Assembly: GCA_018222605.1 (NCBI GenBank) | Contig: JAAEZZ010000004.1 | Span: 1 to 64,000 of the forward strand | DNA: 64,000 nt | Direction: 5' to 3' | From: Alphaproteobacteria bacterium | GTDB lineage: Bacteria; Pseudomonadota; Alphaproteobacteria; Caulobacterales; Hyphomonadaceae | In this document: piece after piece, positions 40,926 through 48,870 of the stretch | How the letters are laid out: the number at the start of each line of letters is the position of its first letter | How positions within the stretch are numbered: the stretch's first letter is position 1 | The notes under the pieces: model-generated | What the model was told of the DNA's origin: nothing | Database searches by the model: none | The model's input: the letters and a program-made list of their open reading frames with translations, nothing else | Position numbers and translations under genes: made by a program

Positions 40926-42617
40926 CTAGGCGGCCGTTTTGGCCATCTCGATCCAGCCATTGACTTCTTCTTCGGCAAGATAGTCGTCATCGCGGATCAC
41001 GCGGTCCCCTTCCGGGGTCTGAAGGAATTCGCTGGCCAGCATGAACAGCGTGCGCGCCGGGGCGTCCGCCAATTCCGCGCGGTTGCGGATACCTGCGCCG
41101 ACCAGGATTTGTGCATCATGCACGCGCAGGCCCGGCACTTCCATCATCAGGATGGTCTGGTCTTTCCAGTCATTCAACCTGTCGACATCGATATAGGCGA
41201 CATCCAGCAGGAAAACGGTTTCTTCCAGATCGCAATCCAGCAGATCGCCGACCGTAGTGATACCGGCGCGGCCAAGGCGTTTGGCGGTTTTCTTGCCAAT
41301 GCTGGGCGCTTCCACGACGGGGGAGTCGCGCGTGATGCGGCTGCGACGGGCGATGTCTCCGCTCTCGTCATCATAGTCTTCCTCAGAGGTGGGTGCCTGC
41401 GTTTCGGCGCTCGCCTCCTCCGGTTCAAACAGAACCTCTTCAGCCTTGGGCGGGGCCTGTTTCTTCGGCGCGGGCACCTCTTCCGGATCTTCAGCCTCGG
41501 CCTCGATTTCTTCTGCAGTTTCTTCCGTGACCGGTTGATCCAGAAGGATTTCTTCGGCCTCAGACTCTGCGGCACCTATATCTTCTGCGGTCTCTTCGGC
41601 GGCGTTCAGCTTCGCCTCATCCTCGATCAGCTGGGTCAGCAGGCGTTCCTCGACAGCCTTGTTCTTCGAGCCTATCGGGCCAAGCTCCCGTTTGTTCAGC
41701 TCTTTCAGCGGTGTGCGCAGTACCTGGCTGGCGTGCAACTTGCGGATCACCTTGTCATCCTCCGGCAGGGTACGGATGACTTTTCCTGCCTTCTGGAATT
41801 CCTTGTACATGCGCGTGACCGTGTGCCTGTCGGCGGCATCGGACAGCTTCGCCGTCACCCAGCGGATCGGAATGTCCAGCGTCTCAATATAGCCTTGCAG
41901 GGTGAGATGGGTCTTCGGCGCGCTGACGGCCGCCTCGCGAATGGCGCGAGTCAGGATCGCGCCGAACCCGGCCGTGGCATAGGCGACCAGATCCACGATG
42001 GCATCGAACATGGTTTCATCGAGGCCGCTGGGCGGGTCTTTCACGCCGGCGTCGAGATCATAATGATCAATGAAGGTCTGGTAGTGCTCATGTGACAGGC
42101 GGGCGCCATTGCGCACCATGTCCGCCACAAAGCCGATGCCGTCCGGCACCGGAACATCCGGATAGCCGATCGTGGCGATGCGGCCGTCAATCTTGTCACG
42201 CGATTTCGCAATACTCCATTCCACGGCGCGGTGGATGGCGCCCTCTTCCTCCGTCTGCCCCGTATGAAAGGGCTGGATCGGATCGGCGTAATAATGGCTG
42301 AGCACGCCGAGCGCATAGGCGGCCTTGCTCCATTGCTTCTTGCGCAGATGCTCAACCGAATTGGCGTACCATTCCATCGCCTTGCCCGGCGCGCCGCCCC
42401 ATTCGCCCTCGGAGACATGCAGGACGTGGTTCTTGAAATCCTTGAAGGTCGAGTCCGGCGCTTTCGCCCCGGCCAATAGGTGTTCATGGTGGACCAGGAA
42501 CAAATCCTTCCACATCTCCGCATCATCGGTTGCGATCAGCGACAGGGCATCCATCGCAATATAATGATGCGTCGAGCGGCACCGGTGGCCGCGAATAACC
42601 CGTTCGAGCAGAGACAT
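40926..42617 (-). CDS. Zinc-dependent phospholipase C-like protein fused to a DUF4332 domain
   Basis: The 563-residue product has an N-terminal half like bacterial zinc-dependent phospholipase C/P1 nuclease proteins, with His-rich segments GHRCRSTHHYIAM, FLVHHEHLL, and GVLSHYYADPIQPFHTGQTE (about residues 107-126). There is no signal peptide, unlike secreted phospholipases. An acidic low-complexity linker (about 310-425) follows, then a C-terminal DUF4332 domain with helix-hairpin-helix pattern from about 440 (SIGKKTAKRLGRAGITTVGD and later PGLRVHDAQILVGAGI). The HhH part suggests nucleic-acid or protein binding. An intracellular zinc hydrolase of unknown substrate is the fair description. 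GGGAG precedes the ATG. Confidence 0.85.
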   Translation of the reverse strand: MSLLERVIRGHRCRSTHHYIAMDALSLIATDDAEMWKDLFLVHHEHLLAGAKAPDSTFKDFKNHVLHVSEGEWGGAPGKAMEWYANSVEHLRKKQWSKAAYALGVLSHYYADPIQPFHTGQTEEEGAIHRAVEWSIAKSRDKIDGRIATIGYPDVPVPDGIGFVADMVRNGARLSHEHYQTFIDHYDLDAGVKDPPSGLDETMFDAIVDLVAYATAGFGAILTRAIREAAVSAPKTHLTLQGYIETLDIPIRWVTAKLSDAADRHTVTRMYKEFQKAGKVIRTLPEDDKVIRKLHASQVLRTPLKELNKRELGPIGSKNKAVEERLLTQLIEDEAKLNAAEETAEDIGAAESEAEEILLDQPVTEETAEEIEAEAEDPEEVPAPKKQAPPKAEEVLFEPEEASAETQAPTSEEDYDDESGDIARRSRITRDSPVVEAPSIGKKTAKRLGRAGITTVGDLLDCDLEETVFLLDVAYIDVDRLNDWKDQTILMMEVPGLRVHDAQILVGAGIRNRAELADAPARTLFMLASEFLQTPEGDRVIRDDDYLAEEEVNGWIEMAKTAA

Positions 42618-42783
42618 ATCCCGTCTCCCTTCCCGCCTGATTCAATCTGGATCAGATGAGAAATGCCTAACGATAGTTACCGCCCGATTAACCATTCGCG
42701 CACGAGGGGAAAATTCGTAGAGATTGATCTTTGGAATTACCTGGCCAAACTGTCGCCCTGTTGATTCATTAGGGAAGGCTCAA

Positions 42784-43689
42784 ATGGCCAAGGGCGTATT
42801 TCTACACAGACCGGGCTCCATTTATGATGACCTCCCCCATGAGAGATATCATTTTCCCGCTCGGTATCTGCGCACCGTAGAGAAAACGGTCGGAGACTGG
42901 ATCGTCTATAATGAGCTCAGCGGAGGCAAAGGAACATCTGGCTACAGCGCTATAGCGAAGGTTGCCAGTGTGCTGCCCGATCCGGATCAGGAAGGCTTAT
43001 TCTTCGCGTACATGGAGCATGGCAGCTATCTCGGCTTTGAGAAGTTCGTTCCTTATCGAAACGGCACCGAGTTTATGGAGTCCCGACTAGCCACTGGAAC
43101 AAACAAGCCGACAGGCTACGCCCAGTCTGCTGTGCGGGAGATATCGGACGAAGACTTCTATAGAATTTGCTACAAGGGCAATCCTCTTAATGAGGAGCTT
43201 CCAAGGTTCGACGAAGACGATGAGGATCTCCCTCATGATGGCTTTCGGGAAGGTCCAGCACCGTTTGCCTTTGGGGAAGAACGCGAACGATTTCAGCAAA
43301 TCATCACGCGCCCCGTCAGGAAAAAGATATTCCGCAACGCGGTCATTCACGCATACGATAAAAGATGCGCTTTTACCGGAATGCAGTTTATCAACGGCAA
43401 GGGCAGAGCCGAGGTTCAGGCCGCACATATTAAACCGGTTGAGCATGACGGGCCGGATCACATCCAGAATGGTATTGCCTTATCAGGCACCATTCATTGG
43501 ATGTTTGATCGTGGGCTGATCACGCTTTCGGATGATTACGACATTCAGGTTTCGCGGCAGGTGAACGATGCGGACCGGGTATGGAGCATGATGTCTCCAA
43601 CCCGGAAAGCAAGCGTTCCTGCTGATCCCAAACAACGCCCTCACCCAGCCTTTTTGGAATGGCATCGCAAGGAGTGCTTCAAGCACTGA
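42784..43689 (+). CDS. HNH endonuclease
   Basis: The 301-residue product ends in an HNH nuclease domain from about residue 205: KRCAFTGMQF, then EVQAAHIKPVEHDGPDHIQNGI (His-Asn) and IHWMFDRGLITLSDD (final His). This is the HNH_2 type found in restriction-like enzymes. The 200-residue N-terminal domain (PGSIYDDLPHERYHF, DWIVYNEL) is conserved in related proteins and may recognise DNA. No methyltransferase gene is adjacent. Codon use is noticeably more A/T-rich than the flanks, suggesting later acquisition. AGGGAAGG lies just ahead of the ATG at 42784. Confidence 0.88.
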   Translation: MAKGVFLHRPGSIYDDLPHERYHFPARYLRTVEKTVGDWIVYNELSGGKGTSGYSAIAKVASVLPDPDQEGLFFAYMEHGSYLGFEKFVPYRNGTEFMESRLATGTNKPTGYAQSAVREISDEDFYRICYKGNPLNEELPRFDEDDEDLPHDGFREGPAPFAFGEERERFQQIITRPVRKKIFRNAVIHAYDKRCAFTGMQFINGKGRAEVQAAHIKPVEHDGPDHIQNGIALSGTIHWMFDRGLITLSDDYDIQVSRQVNDADRVWSMMSPTRKASVPADPKQRPHPAFLEWHRKECFKH

Positions 43690-43694
43690 GGGAT

Positions 43695-45035
43695 TCACCG
43701 CACCGCGAAATCGGTGGGTTCGGTGCTTTTGCCTTTGGAGTCTTTTTCGCCTTTGGGCTGGCCGTGTTTGCCGGGGCCCATGAAGCCGAAGAGATGCCCG
43801 GCAACCTTGCGCATCTGGATCTCTTCAGAGCCTTCCGTGATGCGATAGCGGCGGTGGTGGCGGTAAATATGCTCAAACGGTTTGTGCCGGGAATAGCCCA
43901 TGCCGCCATGCACCTGCATCGCCCGGTCGGCCGCGTTGCAGCACAGCCGGTTTGCCCGGTAGTTGCACATCGAGACCTTGTCGGAGAGATGAATGGCCAC
44001 ATCCGGCTTTGACATCTGGTCCATTTCCCAGGCCGTCTTGAAGATCAGCAGGCGAAGCATTTCGGCCTCGGTCGCCAGCTCAACCAGCGGGAACTGGATC
44101 GCCTGATTGGTGGCCAGCGCCTTGCCGAAGGGCTTGCGCTCGCGGGCATATTTCACGCTCTCATTGATGCAATACATGGCTGCGCCGACAGAGCTGGCAG
44201 CCTGACGGATACGGTTTTCGTGGACAAAGTGCTGCGCCAGGGCGAGGCCCCCTTCCGGCGGGCCGAAGACGGCATCTTCCGGCACCCAGACATCCTTGAT
44301 GGTCAGGCGCGGATGGTCCGTCGGCATGTTGAAGGTCCACATATATTCTTCGATGATCACACCCGGATCGTCGGCCGGGATGATCAGGCAAGTGATGCCG
44401 CGGGCGTCGCCATCCTCTCCCGACGTTCGGCAGAACAACATGATGTGCGTCGCGACATGCATGCCGGTAATCCACATCTTCTCGCCATTGATCAGCCAGC
44501 CATCCTTGCCGTCTTTCTTGTGGCGCACAGCGCGGGTTTCCATATGCGTCGCGTCTGAGCCATGGTCCGGCTCGGTCAGACCGAAACAGGCCAGGAACTT
44601 GCCCTCCAGCGCAGCAGTGGCGAGGTGTTTCTGGTCGGGGCGCGCAAAGTCTCTCAGCATCAGGATTTGCGGAAAGTTGCCGACAATCGAATGCTCGTTC
44701 TGCAGATCATTGTGCAGGCCGAGCCCCTTCTTGGCGAAATGCTCGCGGATGATGGCCATGCCGAGATTGGAGCCATTCTGGCCGCCAAACTCTTCCGGCA
44801 GGGCATAGCGTAGATGGCCGGCGGCGTCGGCGCGGCGCTTGGCCTCTTTCAGCAGCGCTTCCCATTCCGGGCGTGGCAGGCCGTCATTGTCGAAATCGGT
44901 GCGGGCCCATTCGCGGCGATGATCAAAGAAGCGGATATTGTCGTCCTGCTGTTCCAGCGGCTTGATCTCGTCCTCTATGAACTGGTCCAGCACGTCGAGA
45001 TAATCGGCGATATCCTGCGGGATATTGAAATCCAT
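43695..45035 (-). CDS. Acyl-CoA dehydrogenase
   Basis: The 446-residue FAD enzyme oxidises acyl-CoA thioesters at the alpha-beta bond, as in beta-oxidation or branched-chain degradation. Landmarks are the FAD/substrate loop FGLTEPDHGSDATHMETRAV near residue 152, KMWITGMHVATHIM near 185, the dimer region QVHGGMGYSRHKPFEHIYRH, and RYRITEGSEEIQMRKVAG at the end. The sequence is of the ACAD10/11-like branch rather than short-chain type. GGAGG precedes the ATG. It converges on the HNH gene (5 bases apart), and its promoter region faces the urcA operator region. Confidence 0.94.
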   Translation of the reverse strand: MDFNIPQDIADYLDVLDQFIEDEIKPLEQQDDNIRFFDHRREWARTDFDNDGLPRPEWEALLKEAKRRADAAGHLRYALPEEFGGQNGSNLGMAIIREHFAKKGLGLHNDLQNEHSIVGNFPQILMLRDFARPDQKHLATAALEGKFLACFGLTEPDHGSDATHMETRAVRHKKDGKDGWLINGEKMWITGMHVATHIMLFCRTSGEDGDARGITCLIIPADDPGVIIEEYMWTFNMPTDHPRLTIKDVWVPEDAVFGPPEGGLALAQHFVHENRIRQAASSVGAAMYCINESVKYARERKPFGKALATNQAIQFPLVELATEAEMLRLLIFKTAWEMDQMSKPDVAIHLSDKVSMCNYRANRLCCNAADRAMQVHGGMGYSRHKPFEHIYRHHRRYRITEGSEEIQMRKVAGHLFGFMGPGKHGQPKGEKDSKGKSTEPTDFAVR

Positions 45036-45150
45036 TTTCCTCTCCTCCTGAGCCGGGTTTGCCCGGTCATCCTGTTTCTACCGCTACAATAGCGAGCGGG
45101 CAGTCCTCAGCAATTTGTTCCGCAGCGGCAAGAAGATCAGAAAAATATAA

Positions 45151-45190
45151 TGATTGAACGATTGACATTTTATTCAATCGTCATAATCTT
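45151..45190 (+). promoter_or_regulatory. Promoter with overlapping inverted repeat, upstream of urcA and divergent to acyl-CoA dehydrogenase
   Basis: ACGATTGA (45158-45165) and TCAATCGT (45174-45181) form a perfect 8-base inverted repeat with 8 bases between them. They enclose a perfect -35 box TTGACA (45162-45167), with TAATCT (45184-45189) 16 bases further on. An outer GATTGAA/TTCAATC pair (45152-45158, 45173-45179) overlaps it. This is the layout of a repressor operator. It lies in the 200-base gap between divergent genes. Confidence 0.55.
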
Positions 45191-45236
45191 TGCTTGCGGT
45201 GACTTATCGCCGCAACCCGCAAGAAGGTTTCCTCCC

Positions 45237-45587
45237 ATGCCATCTTTCCTCAAATCCCTCACCCCGTTGGCCCTGTCTGCCGCAGCCCTGGTTATCGCAC
45301 CTGCTGCAAGCGCAGAGACACCCCGCCCAATAAGCGTTCAGATTCAATATGATACGAGCGCGCTGACAAGTCATGACGGCGCAGTGGATGTACTGAATTC
45401 ACTGGAAGAACAGGCCGTTCGCGCCTGCCGCTACGACGTTCCCGTCTCCGGCGCACCGCGTGTCGATGAAGACTGTGCAAACCATGCTGTGGCAAAGGCC
45501 GTCGCCAAGATCGACCATCCGGTGCTGACCTCCGCCTATCGCGATACGATCCATACAGGCGTGCGTTTGCTGGCCTCTCAGGAGTAA
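45237..45587 (+). CDS. UrcA-family secreted protein
   Basis: The 116-residue product starts MPSFLKSLTPLALSAAALVI, a signal peptide with a likely cut after ASAE. The mature part has the UrcA pattern of VQIQYDTSALTSHDGAVDVL and two cysteines in RACRYD and EDCANHAV, which probably form a disulfide. UrcA proteins are small, of unknown function, common in Caulobacterales and Sphingomonadales and usually preceded by a signal peptide. The ATG at 45237 has AAGAAGG nine bases upstream. Confidence 0.88.
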   Translation: MPSFLKSLTPLALSAAALVIAPAASAETPRPISVQIQYDTSALTSHDGAVDVLNSLEEQAVRACRYDVPVSGAPRVDEDCANHAVAKAVAKIDHPVLTSAYRDTIHTGVRLLASQE

Positions 45588-45617
45588 AACGCCGCAGCGC
45601 CGCGAAAGGCTGAACAA

Positions 45618-45646
45618 TTGACGCTTTCGTCACTATTAGTTAGTGA
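45618..45646 (+). promoter_or_regulatory. Candidate promoter with a TCACTA/TAGTGA repeat upstream of the CC_3452-like gene
   Basis: TTGACG (45618-45623) lies 17 bases before TAGTGA (45641-45646). TCACTA (45630-45635) and TAGTGA (45641-45646) form an inverted repeat of 6 bases with a 5-base spacer. The gene starts at 45710. The spacing is right, but the -10 match is only partial. Confidence 0.4.
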
Positions 45647-45709
45647 GCCTGTACGGAAGTACGGATTTCCACCCTTCTCAACGACCCACCAACAAAAGGC
45701 ATTCCTCCC

Positions 45710-46006
45710 ATGCTACGTTCTGCTGTCCTCGGCGCTGCTTTCCTGGTCCTTACCGGCCCGGCTTTTGCCGCCACTTTCACCTTTGAAACCGCCGCCCCGG
45801 TCGGAGACGACAAGGTCGTCGCCAATGGCACCGTCTTTCTGTGCGAAGATACCGTCTGCAAAGGCGACATGAACCGCAAGAAAGCCTCTGTCCGCGACTG
45901 CAAGAAAATCGCGAAGAAAGCTGGCGAGATCATCTCTTTCGGCAATGCCGACTCCCAGCTGGACGCAGAAGAAATTGAAGAGTGCAAGGCGACGGCTCGC
46001 AAGTAA
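45710..46006 (+). CDS. CC_3452-like small secreted protein
   Basis: The 98-residue product starts MLRSAVLGAAFLVLTGPAFA, a signal peptide with a cut near residue 20. Four cysteines (FLCEDTVCKG, VRDCKKI, IEECKAT) probably form two disulfides. The spacing of RDCKKIAKKAGEI resembles the CC_3452 family, small exported proteins of Caulobacterales with no known function. AAAGG lies 11 bases before the ATG. The gene follows urcA on the same strand. Confidence 0.8.
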   Translation: MLRSAVLGAAFLVLTGPAFAATFTFETAAPVGDDKVVANGTVFLCEDTVCKGDMNRKKASVRDCKKIAKKAGEIISFGNADSQLDAEEIEECKATARK

Positions 46007-46160
46007 GCGCCGCACTCATATAAACGAGACCTCTCCTCGGGCCGCGCTGGTTTTACCACGCGGCCGTTTTTTTATCCGCGACTGCGTTTCCCTGCGTCTC
46101 GCAACCCAAATGAACCTTTGCCCTGTTCAGACGTTGGTCAGAAACAGGGAAAGGAATACA

Positions 46161-46775
46161 ATGCCCACTTCGAATAATGCTCCTTTGGAAGAAGTTCTCT
46201 CAACCGTGGTTGAGGAGAGCGACTCCGAGAAAGTCTCGATCGGAGAAATTCTGGACATGTATGGCGACCGGTCCTTTGGTCCGGTCATTTTGCTGTTGGG
46301 CGCTCTGGTTGTACTGCCGCCCATTGGTGCAATCCCTGGCCTGCCGATGATTGTTGCCGCCATCATCATCTTGTTCAGCCTGCAGATTATCTTTGGTGCA
46401 GATCATATCTGGATACCGAATTTCATTGAGAAACAATCTATTAAACGCGACAAGCTGAAGGAAGCCGAGAAGAACGCAAAGCCCGTTCTGAAGCGCCTGG
46501 ACCGGCTGATCACGGAACGCCTGAAATGGGCGACAGGCAACGTCGCGACCTATATTGCCGCCATCGCGGTGACGCTGCTGGCCCTGACGCTGATACCGCT
46601 GGAGCTAGTGCCGTTTGCGGTCGCCGCGCCGGGCGTGGCGATCATGGTGTTCGGCGTCGCCTTGGTCGCGCAAGATGGCGCCCTGATGCTGGTCGGCTTT
46701 GCCGGGACTCTGGCCGCCGTGCTGATCACGATCTTCATGGTGCCGTGGGACAAGGTTGCCAGCCTGTTTGGCTAA
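46161..46775 (+). CDS. ExoD-family exopolysaccharide-related membrane protein
   Basis: The 204-residue product begins MPTSNNAPLEEVLSTVVEES. The conserved cytosolic segment KVSIGEILDMYGDRSFGPVI is followed by membrane helices at about residues 53-68, 73-90, 148-168 and 175-200. This is the ExoD family; in Rhizobium ExoD affects exopolysaccharide and alkaline tolerance, though the molecular role is unclear. The ATG at 46161 has AAAGGAA just upstream; a longer reading to 45945 overlaps the preceding gene and is rejected. Confidence 0.9.
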   Translation: MPTSNNAPLEEVLSTVVEESDSEKVSIGEILDMYGDRSFGPVILLLGALVVLPPIGAIPGLPMIVAAIIILFSLQIIFGADHIWIPNFIEKQSIKRDKLKEAEKNAKPVLKRLDRLITERLKWATGNVATYIAAIAVTLLALTLIPLELVPFAVAAPGVAIMVFGVALVAQDGALMLVGFAGTLAAVLITIFMVPWDKVASLFG

Positions 46776-46786
46776 GGACCGACAGG

Positions 46787-47191
46787 TCAGGCTTCCGAGG
46801 CGAGGCCGGACTCGACAGGTTGCCACAGTTCGATCTTGCGGCCGTCAGGGTCCATCACCCAGGCAAACTTTCCATAGCTTTCAATCATGGGCTCGCCTTC
46901 CAGCTCCACCCCTTCCGCACGGATGCGCTCAATCATGCCGTCCAGATCATCGACCATCAGGTTGATCATGAAATCACTGTCTGACGGTTTGAAATAGTCG
47001 CTGCCGGCCTTGAAGGGGGCCCAGATCGTGCGCGCGCCTGTCGGGAATTGCGCACCGGACTCCGCATGGGAGAAGCTGGCACCGCCATATTCATCAATCT
47101 CCATCCCCAGCACGCTTTTGTACCAGGCGCGGGTCGCCTCAACATCCTTGCAGAGGAAGAAGATCCCGCCGAGCCCCAAAATCTTTGCCAT
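46787..47191 (-). CDS. VOC-family protein (glyoxalase/dioxygenase fold)
   Basis: The 134-residue product is a single vicinal-oxygen-chelate domain pair: LGGIFFLCKDVEATRAWYKS, VLGMEIDEYG, then FMINLMVDDLDGMIERIRAE and WVMDPDGRKIELWQP, in which Glu is the typical C-terminal metal ligand. The N-terminal metal site is not clear. It may act on a small metabolite; the substrate is unknown. GGAGG precedes the ATG. It lies 35 bases downstream of the DUF302 gene on the same strand and is probably cotranscribed. Confidence 0.9.
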   Translation of the reverse strand: MAKILGLGGIFFLCKDVEATRAWYKSVLGMEIDEYGGASFSHAESGAQFPTGARTIWAPFKAGSDYFKPSDSDFMINLMVDDLDGMIERIRAEGVELEGEPMIESYGKFAWVMDPDGRKIELWQPVESGLASEA

Positions 47192-47226
47192 GGTCTGATC
47201 CTCCGTCCCCCGGCCCTTCCTTGATC

Positions 47227-47613
47227 TCAGATCGCTGCCACGGCGTCGGCCAGCATGTCGCGGACCTGTCCTGCCACAGAGTGCAGCGTGTCATTTTCGA
47301 TAGCCTGCATGGAGGCGACGGGGTCAATCGCGCTGACCTCCACACCGCCATCAACCTCGCGCAGGATAACATTGCAGGGCAGCATAGCGCCGACGCGCGG
47401 TTCAATACCAATTGCCTTGTAGGCCATGTCGGGGTTGCAGGCCCCCAGAATGCGATAGCCCGGCATGTCGGCATCCAGCTTTTTCTTCATCGTCGCCTGC
47501 ACGTCGATCTCGGTCAGCACGCCAAAGCCTTTGGAGGAAAGCGCCTCACGGGTACGCTTGTCCGCCTCATCAAGCGAGGTGTTGGAAAGCATGCGGTTGA
47601 TTGTGTAGGACAT
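47227..47613 (-). CDS. DUF302-family protein
   Basis: The 128-residue product starts MSYTINRMLSNTSLDEADKR. The DUF302 pattern is clear in KGFGVLTEIDVQATMKKKLD, YRILGACNPDMAYKAI and MLPCNVILREVDGGVEVSAI. The fold is a small alpha/beta sandwich of unknown function, common in aquatic proteobacteria. The conserved CNP and LPCNV are intact. AGGAG lies six bases before the ATG at 47613; a longer reading to 47676 is rejected. Confidence 0.92.
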   Translation of the reverse strand: MSYTINRMLSNTSLDEADKRTREALSSKGFGVLTEIDVQATMKKKLDADMPGYRILGACNPDMAYKAIGIEPRVGAMLPCNVILREVDGGVEVSAIDPVASMQAIENDTLHSVAGQVRDMLADAVAAI

Positions 47614-47752
47614 GGCCGTCTCCTGTCGCCTGCGGGACATTTCGAAATAGCCTACGCCCGATCTGCAGGATGACAAGCGGGGCGGCCCCTATTTGGGGGA
47701 GGACTGCCCCAAAACCCTGCCCAAACAGGGCACCTGTCTGTAGGATCAGGGC

Positions 47753-48163
47753 ATGACTGATTCCCATCTTCTTCCTGGCGCCGGGTGTGGCGCGGCCATT
47801 CTGGATGATGAAGGGCGCCTTCTGCTGATCCAGCGCCTGAAAGAGCCAGAGGCCGGGGCTTGGGGCCTGCCCGGCGGCAAGATCGATTTCGCTGAGCGCG
47901 CGGAAGACACCGCCCGCCGCGAGATCGAAGAGGAACTGGGCGTACAGATCGAGCTGACGGGCCTTGCCTGCATTGCCGAGACAATCGACAAGGGTGATGG
48001 CAGGCACTGGGTCGCGCCGGTCTATTCCGCCCGCATCGTATCCGGCGAGCCACGCGTGATGGAGCCGCACAAGCATGGCGGCTGGGGCTGGTTTGCGCTG
48101 GACGATTTACCGGAACCGCTGACCACGCCAGCGCGGGACTATCTGGCCTCGCTTAACAGGTAA
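47753..48163 (+). CDS. Nudix hydrolase
   Basis: The 136-residue product has the full Nudix box from about residue 40, GGKIDFAERAEDTARREIEE followed by ELG, the metal-binding signature of nucleoside-diphosphate-linked hydrolases. The ordering of strands is like MutT/NUDT15-type domains. The substrate cannot be read from sequence. The ATG follows AGGATCAGGG. It precedes the YdcF-like gene by 71 bases. Confidence 0.94.
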   Translation: MTDSHLLPGAGCGAAILDDEGRLLLIQRLKEPEAGAWGLPGGKIDFAERAEDTARREIEEELGVQIELTGLACIAETIDKGDGRHWVAPVYSARIVSGEPRVMEPHKHGGWGWFALDDLPEPLTTPARDYLASLNR

Positions 48164-48234
48164 GCTGCCCCGGCGCTTTACTGTGAATATGTAGTAAGTG
48201 TTGCGATTGAACCCTAGCGGCGCTCAGGCATCTC

Positions 48235-48870
48235 GTGAATATAGCCGTCGTGATTCGACGCATCGGAAAACTCCTGATCTGGCTGGTTATTGCTGACCTT
48301 GCCGCGACGCTCCTGTTCTGGGGCGTGACCCGGCTATCTGACCAGACCGCCAAGACCTCTGGCGGCTTGGGCGTTGTTTTCTATACAGATAATGCGGCTG
48401 ACGCCTCCGCGCGAATTGATAAGGGAATTTCCCTTCTTCAGAAGAAAAAGCTCGACCGGCTGTTGATGGTTGGCGGGCACCGTCCGCAGGATGGCCGTCT
48501 GGGCAGCCAGGAAATGGCGCTGCTGGCCGCGCGGCGTTCCGGCCTGTCCGGCCGCATCAGTGCAGATGTGGAAAGCCGGGACACGATCTCCGGCCTGTCC
48601 AATCTCGCCAAGCGCGCCGATACGCTGGAGAGCGGCAAAGTGGTGTTCATTTCGAACTGCATGCATGTGCTGCGCGCGAAAGCGATCTATTCCAGCCACA
48701 AGGGCAAACAGCCCAAGGCGCTGGGTGCCTGCCCCAGCGGCGGCTACAATCCGCTCGACATCTGGCGGCGCGCACATTACGAGGCCGCCGCCTGGATGCT
48801 GTTCCTGCTGCCGGAAGGCGCCCGCGACGCGATCATCGACACGCTGCGCGGGGATGAGGGAATGGACTAG
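48235..48870 (+). CDS. YdcF/ElyC-like DUF218 membrane protein
   Basis: The 211-residue product begins with one membrane helix (about residues 9-29, KLLIWLVIADLAATLLFWGV). The DUF218 core follows: GLGVVFYTDNAADASARIDK, RLLMVGGHRPQDG, SRDTISGLSNLAKRAD and VVFISNCMHVLRAKAIYSSH. Relatives (ElyC, SanA, YdcF) act in envelope or peptidoglycan homeostasis. The start is a GTG without a strong ribosome binding site. Its stop overlaps that of the convergent M48 gene by four bases. Confidence 0.85.
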   Translation: MNIAVVIRRIGKLLIWLVIADLAATLLFWGVTRLSDQTAKTSGGLGVVFYTDNAADASARIDKGISLLQKKKLDRLLMVGGHRPQDGRLGSQEMALLAARRSGLSGRISADVESRDTISGLSNLAKRADTLESGKVVFISNCMHVLRAKAIYSSHKGKQPKALGACPSGGYNPLDIWRRAHYEAAAWMLFLLPEGARDAIIDTLRGDEGMD

